Shown: positions 45,529-54,807 of the stretch, in pieces | How positions within the stretch are numbered: position 1 is the stretch's first letter | Layout of the letters: each line of letters opens with the position of its first letter | Assembly (NCBI GenBank): GCA_027493935.1 | Contig: JAOSJV010000001.1 | Span: 930,001 to 994,000, forward strand | Direction of reading: 5' to 3' | DNA from: Burkholderiales bacterium | GTDB taxonomy: Bacteria > Pseudomonadota > Gammaproteobacteria > Burkholderiales > SG8-39 | DNA length: 64,000 nucleotides | Position numbers and translations under genes: made by a program | The notes under the pieces: model-generated | Told to the model about the DNA's origin: nothing | Databases searched by the model: none | Seen by the model: only the letters and a program-made list of their open reading frames with translations

Positions 45529-46530
45529 ATGCGCAACCTGCAGGTTGTGCTCGCGAGCCGGCCGAGCGGCTTTCCGACCGCGGAGAATTTCCGCATCGTC
45601 GAGTCGGGCGTGCCGCAGCCCGCCGCGGGCCAGGTGCTGGTGCGCAACCACTGGCTCTCGCTCGATCCCTACATGCGCATGCGCATGAACGCGGCGAAGT
45701 CCTATGCGAAGCGTGCAGAGATCAACGAAGTGATGATCGGCGGCACCCTCGGCGAGGTGATCGCGTCGCGCAACCCGCGCTTCGAGGCCGGCGAGTTCGT
45801 CACCGGTTCGCTCGGCTGGCAGCTCTATGCGCTTTCCGATGGCACGGCCCTGCGCAAGGTCGATGCGCGCGCGGCGCCGCTCTCGCACTACCTGGGCGTC
45901 CTCGGGATGCCGGGCGTCACCGCCTGGATGGGCCTGCTCGATATGGCGCGCCCGCGGGCCGGCGAGACAGTCGTGGTGTCGGCGGCGGCCGGTGCGGTCG
46001 GCAGCGTCGCCGGCCAGCTCGCGCGCATCCACGGCTGCCGCGTGGTCGGCATCGCCGGCGGGGCGGTCAAGTGCGCGCACGTCGTCCAGGAGCTCGGGTT
46101 CGACGCCTGCGTCGACTACAAGGCGGGGGCGCTTCGGGAGGATCTCGAGCGCGCCGCGCCGGACGGCGTCGACCTCGACTTCGAGAACGTGGGCGGCGAG
46201 GTGCTCGATGCGGTGCTCGCGCTCGCCAACCCGTTCGCGCGCGTGACGGTCTGCGGCCTGGTGTCGCAGTACAACGCTACCGAGCCCTACGCAGTGCGCA
46301 ACTTCGGGTCGGTCCTCGTCAACCGGATCCGCGTGCAGGGGTTCATCGTCTCCGATCGGCTCGAGGTCTGGCCCGGGGCGTTGCATCAGCTCGCGGGCTG
46401 GTACGCCGAGGGCAAGCTCAAGTACCACGAGACGGTCGCGCACGGGCTCGAGAGCGCCCCGCGCGCCTTCATCGGCATGCTGCGCGGCGAGAACCTCGGA
46501 AAGCAGGTCGTGCGGCTGGGCGAGGCATAG
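45529..46530 (+). CDS. NADP-dependent MDR oxidoreductase (CurA/PTGR-like)
   Basis: A 333-residue zinc-free MDR enzyme of the CurA/prostaglandin-reductase type. HWLSLDPYMRMRMNAAKSYA is the family hallmark, VVVSAAAGAVGSVAGQLARI binds NADPH and VDLDFENVGGEVLDAVLALA follows. It reduces carbon-carbon double bonds of enones or enals. It starts two bases after the second ACAD stop, so it is co-translated and may act on an enoyl intermediate or side product. The frame is intact. Confidence 0.9.
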   Translation: MRNLQVVLASRPSGFPTAENFRIVESGVPQPAAGQVLVRNHWLSLDPYMRMRMNAAKSYAKRAEINEVMIGGTLGEVIASRNPRFEAGEFVTGSLGWQLYALSDGTALRKVDARAAPLSHYLGVLGMPGVTAWMGLLDMARPRAGETVVVSAAAGAVGSVAGQLARIHGCRVVGIAGGAVKCAHVVQELGFDACVDYKAGALREDLERAAPDGVDLDFENVGGEVLDAVLALANPFARVTVCGLVSQYNATEPYAVRNFGSVLVNRIRVQGFIVSDRLEVWPGALHQLAGWYAEGKLKYHETVAHGLESAPRAFIGMLRGENLGKQVVRLGEA

Positions 46531-46663
46531 CTCGTCCCGCCGGCGCGGAAATCGCGCGCCGCGCGAAAGAGCTGCGCGCCGAAGGCGTGTATCATCCGCC
46601 GTTCGCTTGGTCCAGCGCCCGCATGCCGCGCCGCCCGCTTGCCGACCGTCTGCTGCCGCTTCT

Positions 46664-46717
46664 CCACTTACCACTGTCCACTTCCCACTGTCCACTTCCG
46701 TCTGTCCTCTGTCCACT
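46664..46717. repeat. CACTGTCCACTTC tandem repeats (family D)
   Basis: About four degenerate copies of CCACTGTCCACTTC lie head to tail just before the GST start, filling most of the 195-base gap. Similar sequence occurs at 39357-39376 and weakly near 24225-24258. Confidence 0.65.
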
Positions 46718-46725
46718 CGCACGCC

Positions 46726-47421
46726 ATGATCGACGTCTACACCTGGCCGACCCCCAACGGGCACAAGATCCACATCATGCTCGAGGAGACCGGCCTCGAG
46801 TACCGCGTCCACGCGGTGAACATCGGCGCCGGCGACCAGTTCAAGCCGGAGTTCCTCGCGATCAGCCCCAACAACAAGATCCCGGCGATCGTCGACGCCG
46901 AGGGCCCGGACGGCAGGCCGATCTCCCTGTTCGAGTCCGGCGCGATCCTGCTGTATCTCGCCGCCAAGTCCGGCAAGCTGTTGCCAGAGGGCATTCGCGA
47001 CCGCTACGCGGTGCTGCAGTGGCTGATGTTCCAGATGGGGCACATCGGCCCGATGCTCGGCCAGGCGCACCATTTCCGGGCGTACGCGCCGGAGAAGCTC
47101 GCCTACCCGGTCGAGCGCTACACGAAGGAGGCGCAGCGGCTCTACGGCGTGCTCGACAAGCGCCTCGGCGAGAGCGAATACGTCGGCTGCGGCGAGTATT
47201 CGATCGCCGACATCGCGATCATGCCGTGGCTGCGCTCGCACGAGCGGCAGGGCGTGGCGATGGACGCGTATCCGAACGTCAAGCGCTGGTTCGACCGGCT
47301 GAACGCGCGCCCGGCGGTGCAGCGCGGACTGCAGGTGCTCGCGCACGTGCGCCGGCCGGCGCCGGACGATCCGCAGTGGCGCGAGAACATGTTCGGCGCG
47401 GCGCAGTTCGCGCGCCGCTGA
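46726..47421 (+). CDS. Glutathione S-transferase family protein (YfcG/YghU-like)
   Basis: A 231-residue GST. The thioredoxin-like N-domain reads MIDVYTWPTPNGHKIHIMLE with EFLAISPNNKIPAIVDAEGP, and FESGAILLYLAAKSGKLLP provides the glutathione-binding Glu-Ser. The helical C-domain has GECG-type YVGCGEYSIADIAIMPWLRS. The T/N-x-N-G-x-K start resembles YfcG and YghU, which act as disulfide-bond reductases. It stands alone between repeat sequence and the glycosyltransferase gene. Confidence 0.92.
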   Translation: MIDVYTWPTPNGHKIHIMLEETGLEYRVHAVNIGAGDQFKPEFLAISPNNKIPAIVDAEGPDGRPISLFESGAILLYLAAKSGKLLPEGIRDRYAVLQWLMFQMGHIGPMLGQAHHFRAYAPEKLAYPVERYTKEAQRLYGVLDKRLGESEYVGCGEYSIADIAIMPWLRSHERQGVAMDAYPNVKRWFDRLNARPAVQRGLQVLAHVRRPAPDDPQWRENMFGAAQFARR

Positions 47422-47480
47422 GCTGATTTCCCGCGGCGAGCGCCCCGCAGCGGGCGCCACCGCGCTCGGGGGAGGGGGAA

Positions 47481-49034
47481 GTGGCGGCGGGGCAGGGCGA
47501 GGCGGCCGGCGCATCGCACGGCGCGGCGTCGCGCGCCGAGTGGGCGGGTTTCGGCCTGCTGATCGTCGTGGCGGCGGCGCTGCGCTTCTACGGCCTCGGC
47601 CGCGAGCCCGTGTGGCTCGACGAGGCCTACTCGTGGTGGGCGGCGCACCAGCCGCTCGGCGCGCTCATCTCGCTCGTTCCGACCTGCGACCCGCAGCCGC
47701 CCCTCTATCCGCTGATCTTGAAGGGCTGGATCGCGCTCGCCGGCGATAGTCCCGCCGCGCTGCGCGCGCCGGGCGCGGCGGCGGGCGTCCTCGCGGTGGC
47801 GCTGCTGTGGGGCGCGGCGCGCGCCATATCGCCCGCGGCCGGGTTCTACGCCGCCGCGCTCCTCGCGGTCGCACCGTTCCAGGTCGAGTACGCCCAGGAG
47901 GCGCGTCCGTACGCGATTGTCACGGTCGCCTTCGCTCTCGTGCTCTACGGCGGCTTGCGCGTCACGTGCCGCGGCGACGCGGCCGCCGGCAGCTCCGCGC
48001 GGATCGGGGTGCGCGAGGGGCTCGGCGCCTGGGTCGCGCTCGCCGCCGGCGGCGCGCTCGCGGTGTGGCTGCGCAATACCGCGGTGTTCGTGCTCGCGAG
48101 CCTCGCCTGCGCCGCGCTCGCATGGATGGCGATCGAGCCTGCTGCGCGCCGTCACGGCCGCGCCGTCGTCGCGGTCACGCTCGCGATCGCGCTCGCGTGG
48201 GCGCCCTACGTGCCGACCTACATTGCGCAGGCGCGCGGCGTCGTCGATGCGTTCTGGATCCCTTGGCCCACGTCCGAGTACGTGCTGCGCGAGCTCGGGC
48301 TGGTGCTCGGCTCGCCCCTGCCGTGGGTGGTGGTGGCGGTCGCGGGCCTCTTCGCGCTCGGGCTCGCCGTCCTGTGGCGCGGCGGCCGCCGCGGCGCCGC
48401 GCTCCTGCTCGGGTGCATGGCCGTCGGCCCGGTCCTGTTCACGCTGGCGGCGAGCCTCGCCGTGAAGCCGATCCTGATCGCGCGCGTGCTGATCGGCATT
48501 GCGCTGCCGGTGTGCGTCGGCATCGCCGCGGCGATCGCGCGCTTGCCCTCGCCAGCGCGGCGCATGGCGCTCTTTCTGCCGCTCGTCGCCGCGAGCCTCT
48601 ACGCCGACCAGCAACTGCTCGCGCAGTCCGCGCGCAAGGAGCCGTGGAACGCGATCGCGCGCGCGCTCGCGGCGACGCCGGACGACGCGCTCGTGCTGCT
48701 GCTGCCGAGCGAGCTCGAGCTGCCGCTCGCGCACGCCTTCGGCCAGACGCAGGTCGCGCGCGCGATGCGCGGCGTGCCGCGCCCGTTCCCGGCGCCCGGC
48801 CTCGAGGCGGAGTACCCGACCAGCCGCTGCGTGCCGGTGGTCGAGCCCGAGGGGCTCGCCGGGCTCGCGCGCGCGATCGAAGGGCGGCGCACGCTCGTGC
48901 TGGTGCGGCGCGTGCGCGACGTGTACGACCCGCAGAACGAGGTGCCGGCGCTCCTTGCGCGGGCCGGATTCGCCCACGTCGCGACGCGCGAATTCGCGTC
49001 CGAGAAGCTCGTGGAGCGCTACGAGCGCCGGTAG
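47481..49034 (+). CDS. GT-C glycosyltransferase, family 39/ArnT-like
   Basis: A 517-residue polytopic membrane glycosyltransferase. WLDEAYSWWAAHQPL holds the Asp-Glu of the first periplasmic loop that is catalytic in GT39/ArnT/PMT enzymes. EYAQEARPYAIVTVAFALVL is the second conserved loop. About ten helices follow and a soluble C-terminal segment ends the protein. It would move a lipid-linked sugar onto a lipid or protein in the periplasm; the acceptor is unknown. The GTG at 47481 follows a GGGGGAGGGGGAA purine run. Confidence 0.85.
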   Translation: MAAGQGEAAGASHGAASRAEWAGFGLLIVVAAALRFYGLGREPVWLDEAYSWWAAHQPLGALISLVPTCDPQPPLYPLILKGWIALAGDSPAALRAPGAAAGVLAVALLWGAARAISPAAGFYAAALLAVAPFQVEYAQEARPYAIVTVAFALVLYGGLRVTCRGDAAAGSSARIGVREGLGAWVALAAGGALAVWLRNTAVFVLASLACAALAWMAIEPAARRHGRAVVAVTLAIALAWAPYVPTYIAQARGVVDAFWIPWPTSEYVLRELGLVLGSPLPWVVVAVAGLFALGLAVLWRGGRRGAALLLGCMAVGPVLFTLAASLAVKPILIARVLIGIALPVCVGIAAAIARLPSPARRMALFLPLVAASLYADQQLLAQSARKEPWNAIARALAATPDDALVLLLPSELELPLAHAFGQTQVARAMRGVPRPFPAPGLEAEYPTSRCVPVVEPEGLAGLARAIEGRRTLVLVRRVRDVYDPQNEVPALLARAGFAHVATREFASEKLVERYERR

Positions 49035-49085
49035 GGGTGCGAGAGGGTCGCCCCGAGCGCGGAGGCTGGCCGGCGCGACCGCCGG

Positions 49086-49493
49086 TCAGCCGGCGCCGAG
49101 CAGCCATGCGGGGCGGCTCTTGTCGAGCAGGATGAGCGCGATGAGCCCGCCCATGATGGAGACGTTCTTCCAGCCGAGCAGGAACTGGACGAAGTCGATC
49201 GTGCCCTCGCGCACCATGAAGCGGAAGTGGTAGATGATGCTCGCCGGGATGGTGAACGCGATCCAGGCGAGCGCTGCGGCCCAGACGTGAAAGTCGAAGA
49301 CGAGCATCGCTGCGCCGACGAACTCGAGCGCGAGCACGAGCGGGAGCACGAGCCGCGGCCACGGCACGCCGTGCTCGCTCATTTCGCCGATCGTCTTCTC
49401 GTAGTGCGCCCACTTGTACCAGCCCGCCGCGACCCAGATCCCGGTCGACAGCACGCGCGCGGCGAGATAGGCGATGGACTCCGCTCCAGTCAT
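49086..49493 (-). CDS. DoxX-family membrane protein
   Basis: A 135-residue protein with four predicted helices of the DoxX/DUF4870-like small membrane group. It reads RVLSTGIWVAAGWYKWAHYE, WPRLVLPLVLALEFVGAAML and IAFTIPASIIYHF. Function in the family is loosely tied to quinone or oxidative-stress chemistry. GGAGG lies seven bases before the ATG at 49493. TATCAT on the minus strand about 25 bases upstream could be a -10. Confidence 0.83.
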   Translation of the reverse strand: MTGAESIAYLAARVLSTGIWVAAGWYKWAHYEKTIGEMSEHGVPWPRLVLPLVLALEFVGAAMLVFDFHVWAAALAWIAFTIPASIIYHFRFMVREGTIDFVQFLLGWKNVSIMGGLIALILLDKSRPAWLLGAG

Positions 49494-49556
49494 TGTGTCT
49501 CCTCCCTTGCGGGGGCGATGATAGCAGGGGCGGCAACGGCCACGGGGACGGCGGAC

Positions 49557-49800
49557 GTGAGCGCGTTGGACGGCAGGATCGCGTGGGTGACCGGAGCCGG
49601 CAGCGGCATTGGACAGGCGGTGACGCTCGCTGTCGCCGAGCGCGAGCAGGTGTTGCACGCCGTTCGCGATTTCCTCGGGCGCCATGGCTGCGTCGACGTC
49701 GTGGTGAACCGCGCCGGGACGAACGTCCCGCGGCGGCGCTGGGAGGAGCGCGCGCCCGGAAGCCGGAACTGGATGATCGTCGGCGGCGCCGACCTGCAGC
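49557..49800 (+). pseudogene. Short-chain dehydrogenase remnant with internal deletion
   Basis: The frame reads VSALDGRIAWVTGAGSGIGQ, a clear SDR N-terminus, then jumps to GCVDVVVNRAGTNVPRRRWE, which is the N-N-A-G block normally about 60 residues later (here N-R-A-G). The segment between is missing and the catalytic Y-x-x-x-K half is absent. It ends against the convergent dehydrogenase gene. This is a decayed SDR. Confidence 0.75.
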
Positions 49801-49818
49801 TCGCGCCGCAGGTGCGGG

Positions 49819-50700
49819 CTACTTCATTCCGCTCGCGTGCGCCTGCGCCACGGCGACCACCGACTGGTCCTTCTCGGCCAGCCCGTGCGCGATCGCGCCG
49901 ATCAGCCGGTCGCGCCAGGCGTTGCCGCTCGGCAGCGGCACCTCGACGCCTTCGGCCGCTGCGAGCGCGAGGTTGCAGTCCTTGAGCGCGAGGCGCGCGG
50001 TGATGCCGATGCGGTCCCAGTCCCGCTTCGCGATGATGTCGCCGTAGCCCTTGTAGGCCGGGCAGGCGAACAGCACGTCGGTGAGCACCTCGTAGAGGAG
50101 CGAGCGCGCCACGCCGTGCTTCTCGGCGAGCACGAACGCCTCGCCGAGCGCCTCGATCGCGCATCCGAGCACGAAGTTGTTCGCGAGCTTGATCGCGGCG
50201 GCGGCGGACGGATCGGCGCCGGCCTCGAACGTGCGCCGGCCCATCACGTCGAAGAGCGGCCGGCACTTCGCCACCGCATCCGCGGGGCCGGCCGCGACGA
50301 TGCCGAGCTGGCCGGCCGCCGCGACCTCGGGGCGGCCGATCACCGGCGCGGCGACGTAGACCTGGCCCGCCTCGGCGTGCGCTCGAGCGAGCGCGCGCGT
50401 CGCGGCGACGCCGTGCGTGCCCATCGCGACGTGGATCGCGCCCTTGCCGAGCGCCGCGCGGACGCCGCCGGCGCCGAGCGCGACCTCCTCGAGCGCCTGG
50501 TCGTGCGCGAGCATCGTGACGATCACCTCGCGCCCGGCGCAGGCCTCGGCGATCGAGCCGACGACCTTCACGCCCGCCTGCTCGAGCGCGGCGGCCTTCT
50601 CGCGCGTGCGGTTGTAGACGACCAGCTCGTGGCCTGCGCCTTGCACGCGGCCGGCGATGCCCGCGCCCATGCGGCCGAGGCCGATGATTCCGACTTTCAT
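49819..50700 (-). CDS. NAD(P)-dependent beta-hydroxyacid dehydrogenase (3-HIBADH family)
   Basis: A 293-residue enzyme of the 3-hydroxyisobutyrate/tartronate-semialdehyde/glyoxylate reductase family. MKVGIIGLGRMGAGIAGRVQ binds NAD(P), YNRTREKAAALEQAG suggests NADP preference and AAIKLANNFVLGCAIEALGE carries the catalytic Lys. The usual substrate-binding block is VAAPVIGRPEVAAAGQLGIV. It is the last gene of the long minus-strand operon and likely oxidises or reduces a hydroxy acid related to the 2-oxoacid dehydrogenase substrate. Confidence 0.9.
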   Translation of the reverse strand: MKVGIIGLGRMGAGIAGRVQGAGHELVVYNRTREKAAALEQAGVKVVGSIAEACAGREVIVTMLAHDQALEEVALGAGGVRAALGKGAIHVAMGTHGVAATRALARAHAEAGQVYVAAPVIGRPEVAAAGQLGIVAAGPADAVAKCRPLFDVMGRRTFEAGADPSAAAAIKLANNFVLGCAIEALGEAFVLAEKHGVARSLLYEVLTDVLFACPAYKGYGDIIAKRDWDRIGITARLALKDCNLALAAAEGVEVPLPSGNAWRDRLIGAIAHGLAEKDQSVVAVAQAHASGMK

Positions 50701-50704
50701 TTCG

Positions 50705-50895
50705 CGAACCTCCTCATCACGTCATCCGCGCGAGCCCTGTGCCCGAGGGGGCGACCGGCGCGCGGGGATCGGCCTTTCGGCGGCGCAATGGACTCCCGCT
50801 TTCGAGGCTGGGTGCAAACTCCCCGCACTTCCGGCAAACCGTCCTCCGCGCGAACGCGGGGATCCAGCAAGTCGTCGAATTGGCGGACAGCCGCA
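50705..50895. repeat. Dispersed repeat family B, degenerate units
   Basis: Degenerate ATCACGTCATCCGCGCGAGC and CGCGAACGCGGGGATCCAGC units lie between the EboE-like stop and the dehydrogenase start. The 50896-51001 remainder shows only a small GTCCG-CATA-CGGAC hairpin. Confidence 0.7.
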
Positions 50896-51001
50896 TTCCG
50901 GGCTTCCGTCCCCCGATTACACCACTCGGGGGCAGTGTCGCGGGAGCGACGAGTGGGTCCGCATACGGACTCTTGCGCGGCAATGGCGCGGCTGCGCCGC
51001 G

Positions 51002-52200
51002 TCAGACGAGCTGACCGCGCACCCATTCGAGCTCCGCGCACCACGTAGTCGACGATGTCGCCGGTCTTCAGCTCGTCGGGCAGCACGTCCCAGGTGTAGG
51101 TCTCGATCTCGACCTGCGTCGACACGGCATCGGCCTTGTGCACCCGCAGCGCCTCCTCGATCGCCGGACGCGTGGTCTTGAAGAGCGGCCCGAGGCTCTC
51201 GAGGAACACCGGCACGTGGAAGTGGATGCGCCACTCGCGCGGGCCCGGGTCGTTGCGGAAGGCGGCGAACGCCTCCTGCAGATCGACGAAGCGCGAGAGC
51301 TTCCCGTCCTTCACCTCGACCGTCTGGTGCAGGTAAACCGGGTCGTCGTACGCCTCCAGCGCCTTCACCACCTCCTGCGTCACCTGCGGGATGCGGATCG
51401 CGGCGGCGGCCTGCAGCTTGAACACCGGGACCCCGGCGCGCTTCAGGCTGCCGAGCGCCTCGGCGATGTCCTCGTACTCGACCGCCTGGTGGCAGATGTC
51501 GAAGACGGTGCCGAGGTGGCGGCGCAGCGCCTCCTCGGCCTGCGGCTTCGAGAGCCCGGCCTGCCGCGCGAGCGCCTCCACCGACGCGGCGCTGTAGAGG
51601 TGGCGGCCGAAGTAGTCGATCACCTCGGAAGTCACTTCGAGAAAGCAGGCGGGCTCGGGCTCGAGCGCGAGCGTCACGGTGCGGCCGGTGCGCTCGCGCA
51701 GCCCGACCAGGTGCGCGACCGTCTTCAGCACCTGGCGCGTGTAGGCGTCGATCACGTCGGGGCCGGTCACGCGCGGCGAAGCCGAGCGGCGGGCTCTGGA
51801 TCGACGGCGCGACCTCCGCGGGCGCGACCTCGGCGAGGATGTCGGCGACCTGCATCGTGTAGCTCGCGCGCTCGTCGGTGCGCCAATCGGGCTCGTACAC
51901 GAGCTCCTTCACGCGGGTGCCCTTGAACGGCCCGTGCGGGAACGCGTTCACCGTGAAGAGGTACATGCCGTTCTCGTCCAGGAACGCCTTCAGCCGCGCG
52001 CGCTCGCCGGCGTTCGCGCCGAGGCGCTCGGCCGACTTCCCGGACAGCCGCAGCGATACGCCGAAGCGCCGGTCCGGCGCGAAGCGCCGCTTCACCGCGG
52101 GCACGTAGCGCGTCAGGCTCGCCCACATCTCGTCCCACGTGTCGCCGGGATGGACGAGGGTCGAATAGGTGAGATGCCCGAGAGTGCCGCCCAGATCCAT
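51002..52200 (-). CDS. eboE: EboE-like TIM-barrel metabolite traffic protein (two frameshifts)
   Basis: A protein of about 399 residues of the EboE/xylose-isomerase-like TIM-barrel family. It starts MDLGGTLGHLTYSTLVHPGD, and YLFTVNAFPHGPFKGTRVKE is a strong EboE block. A base shift near 51775 joins this to GPDVIDAYTRQVLKTVAHLV and the remaining barrel. A second, an extra G near 51035, hides the true end (ELEWVRGQLV). Ebo proteins traffic prenylated precursors in some bacteria; here no other ebo genes are present, so the role is open. AAAGGA precedes the ATG by seven bases. Confidence 0.75.
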
Positions 52201-52313
52201 CGTGTCGTCCTTTCGCTTGCTGTACGGTTGGCCGGCGTGGTCACCCCCACCTCGCCCTCCCCGAACAGGGGGGTGAGGGAGGGGCAGCGCATGCGCATGC
52301 GGTCTCGCGCCCG

Positions 52314-53336
52314 CTATGCGACCTTCTTCGTCTTGCCCGCCGCCGCCGACTTGACGATCGCCTCGGTCACCGCCGCGCCGTGGACCATCTCGTCGTGGGT
52401 GATCGGGTATGCCGGTCCACCGGCAGCCGCCTTCGCGAAGGCCTCGAGCGCCGCGCGCGAGGTGTCGAACGCTTCGGCCTGCCACGTCTCGGCCGGCCCC
52501 TTGACGGGCTGGAACGTGCAGGCGCCGAAGAGCCGCGTGCGCCGCTCCTCCGAGGAGGCGCCGGCGATGTGGGTCACGCCATCGAGACGCACCCAACCCG
52601 CGGAGCCGTACACCTGCAGCCGGAAGCAGCCACCGGTCGCGGTCATCGTGCCGAGGTAGGCGCTCATCCCGCTCTTCATGCGGAACAGGATCGAGGTCGT
52701 GTCGTCGGTGTCGATCTCGACCGCGCGGCGCAGGCTCATGCAGTGCACTTCGTCGACCTCGCCGAAGAGGTCGATGATCGCGTCGACGAAGTGCACCCCC
52801 ATCGGCGTGAGCCCGCCGCACGGCGTCTCCGCCGGGTTCGCGCGCCACTGGCTCGGCTTGAGGAAGAGCGCGTTCGGGAACGACATCGTGCCCTCGACGT
52901 GCAGGATCGTCCCGAGCTTTCCGTTCTGGACCCGGTCGCGCAGATCGGTCATCGACGGGTGCCAGCGCCGGTTGTAGCCGAGCGCGAGCGTGACGCCGGC
53001 CCTCTCGACCGCCTTGACCGCCTTCGCGGCCTCCGCCTTGGTCAGCGCGAACGGCTTCTCGCAGAAGACGTGCTTGCGCCGCCGGGCGGCGGCGACCACC
53101 TGCTGCACGTGCATCGAATGCGGTGTGGCGAGCACGACCGCGTCGAGCTTGCGGTCCTTGACGAGCTCCTCGAAGCTCGCGTGCAGCCGCAGGCCCTGGT
53201 CGGCGGCGAACTCCTGCAGCTCCGGCGTGACCGTGCGCGAGGCGCCGGCCGTGAACTGGATCTCCGCGCTGCCCTGCGCCGCCTCCACCAGCGTCTTGCC
53301 CCACCAGCCGAGGCCGACGATTCCGGCTCTGATCAT
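52314..53336 (-). CDS. Gfo/Idh/MocA-family oxidoreductase
   Basis: A 340-residue NAD(P)-dependent dehydrogenase. RAGIVGLGWWGKTLVEAAQG is the Rossmann site, KHVFCEKPFALTKAEAAKAV the E-K-P catalytic Lys block and GGLTPMGVHFVDAIIDLFGE the C-domain with the active His. The family oxidises sugar, inositol or related hydroxyl groups. It lies between the E2 gene and the EboE-like gene on the minus strand and is probably part of the same operon. The substrate is unknown. Confidence 0.92.
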   Translation of the reverse strand: MIRAGIVGLGWWGKTLVEAAQGSAEIQFTAGASRTVTPELQEFAADQGLRLHASFEELVKDRKLDAVVLATPHSMHVQQVVAAARRRKHVFCEKPFALTKAEAAKAVKAVERAGVTLALGYNRRWHPSMTDLRDRVQNGKLGTILHVEGTMSFPNALFLKPSQWRANPAETPCGGLTPMGVHFVDAIIDLFGEVDEVHCMSLRRAVEIDTDDTTSILFRMKSGMSAYLGTMTATGGCFRLQVYGSAGWVRLDGVTHIAGASSEERRTRLFGACTFQPVKGPAETWQAEAFDTSRAALEAFAKAAAGGPAYPITHDEMVHGAAVTEAIVKSAAAGKTKKVA

Positions 53337-53393
53337 GTTCGCGCTCTCCCCCGTTCGTTGGATTGCGGCGCGGGCGCGGCCCGCGCCGCGCGC

Positions 53394-54660
53394 CTACCTG
53401 AGCTCGGCCGACCAGTCGCGCGTCTCGACGATCTCGCGCACACGCCTCAGGAATGCGGCCGAGTAGGCGCCGTCGAAGGCGCGGTGGTCGAAGGACTGCG
53501 CGAGCACGCCCACTGGGCGGATCGCGATCGCGTCGCCCGCCGGCGACTCGACGACCACCGGCTTCTTGCGCACGCCGTCGGTCGACAGGATCGCGACCTG
53601 CGGCTGGTTGATCACCGGCGCGGTGATCAGCGTGCCGAACGGCCCAGAGTTCGAGAGCGTGTAGGTGCCGCCGGCGAGCTCGTCGGGATTGATCGTGCCC
53701 GCGCGGGCGCGCGTCGCGAACGCGTTGATGGCGCGCGCGATGGCGGCAAGGCGCAGCGTCTGTGCATCCTTGATCACCGGCACCATCAGGCCCTCGAAGT
53801 TCAGGTCGACCGCCACGCCGAGGTTCACGGCGCCGTGGACGAGGAGATCGTCGCCGTCGATCGACGCGTTCACGCGCGGAAACTCGGCGATTGCGTCGAT
53901 CGCGGCGCGCGCGACGAAGGGCAGGTAGGTGAGCCCGAAGCCCTCGCGCCGGCGCCACTCTTCCGCGCGCGCCCGGCGCGCGGCCTCGACCGCGTGGAAG
54001 TCGACCTCGACGGCCTGCAGCACGTGCGGACTGGTCGCCTTCGAGCGCACCATGTGTGCGCCGATCTGCTTGCGGATCCGGCTGAGCGGCACGACCTGCG
54101 TGCCCGCTGGCGGTGCGGGCGGCCTCTGCGCGGCGGGCGCTGGCGCCGCGGCGGAAGTCGGCGCGGCCGGCGCAGTCGCCGAGCCCGCCGCCTCGACCGC
54201 GGCGAGCACATCCTCGCGCGTGATGCGGCCGCCGCGTCCGGTGCCGCGGATCGCAGCCGGGTCGAGCCCGTGCTCGGCGATCAGGCGGCGCACCACCGGC
54301 GAGCGGCGCATCGCCTCCCGCGGAAGCTTCGGCGAGCGCCGGCCGTGCCGCCGACGCTGCGCCGCTCGCCGATGCGGGGGACGCGGCAGCCGCGGCGGCC
54401 GGACCGGCGGGCGCCGCGTGCGCCGTGCCCGCAGCCTCGATCACCGCGAGCTTCGCGCCGACGGCGACCGTCGTGCCCGCCTGGACCAGGATCTCCTTCA
54501 AGACGCCGGCGGCCGGCGCTGGGATCTCGGCGGTGACCTTGTCGGTCTCGATGTCGAACAGGTTCTCGTCTGCCTTGACCGCGTCGCCGACCTTCTTGTG
54601 CCAGGCGACGACGGTGCCTTCGGTCACCGTCTCGCCGAGCTGGGGCATGATGACGTCCAT
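53394..54660 (-). CDS. Dihydrolipoamide acyltransferase (E2) of a 2-oxoacid/acetoin dehydrogenase (one frameshift)
   Basis: An E2 of about 421 residues with one lipoyl domain (MDVIMPQLGETVTEGTVVAW, lipoyl Lys in DIETDKVTAEIPAP), an Ala/Pro-rich linker, a subunit-binding domain (SPVVRRLIAEHGLDPAAIRG) and a CAT-fold catalytic domain ending in QSFDHRAFDGAYSAAFLRRV with the catalytic His. A one-base shift near 54310-54325 lies at the linker-to-binding-domain boundary. It transfers the acyl group made by E1 to CoA. No E3 gene is in the operon. The reading resembles acetoin or branched-chain complexes more than pyruvate dehydrogenase. Confidence 0.9.
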
Positions 54661-54717
54661 CGATTCTCTTTCCGGCAGGCTTGAGCGGCGTGATTGATGC
54701 CAGATTGTACGGGGCTC

Positions 54718-54795
54718 GGGTCATCCCCTCGCGGGCGGCGATCCGGCAATGCGCCGACCGCGCCGACGCCGTCCCGCTCGCGCGGGAATGACGGC
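54718..54795. repeat. Dispersed repeat family B, single unit
   Basis: GGTCATCCCCTCGCGGGCGG and TCGCGCGGGAATGACGGCG flank about 40 bases between the E1 beta and E2 genes. This interrupts the operon but leaves both coding ends intact. Confidence 0.75.
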
Positions 54796-54807
54796 GCGGC
54801 GTACGGG

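Noticed and set aside
50917-54660. 1247-residue minus-strand open frame
   Set aside because: It is a chance run joining the E2 N-terminus, shadow sequence and the EboE N-terminus. Real genes read in several frames within it.
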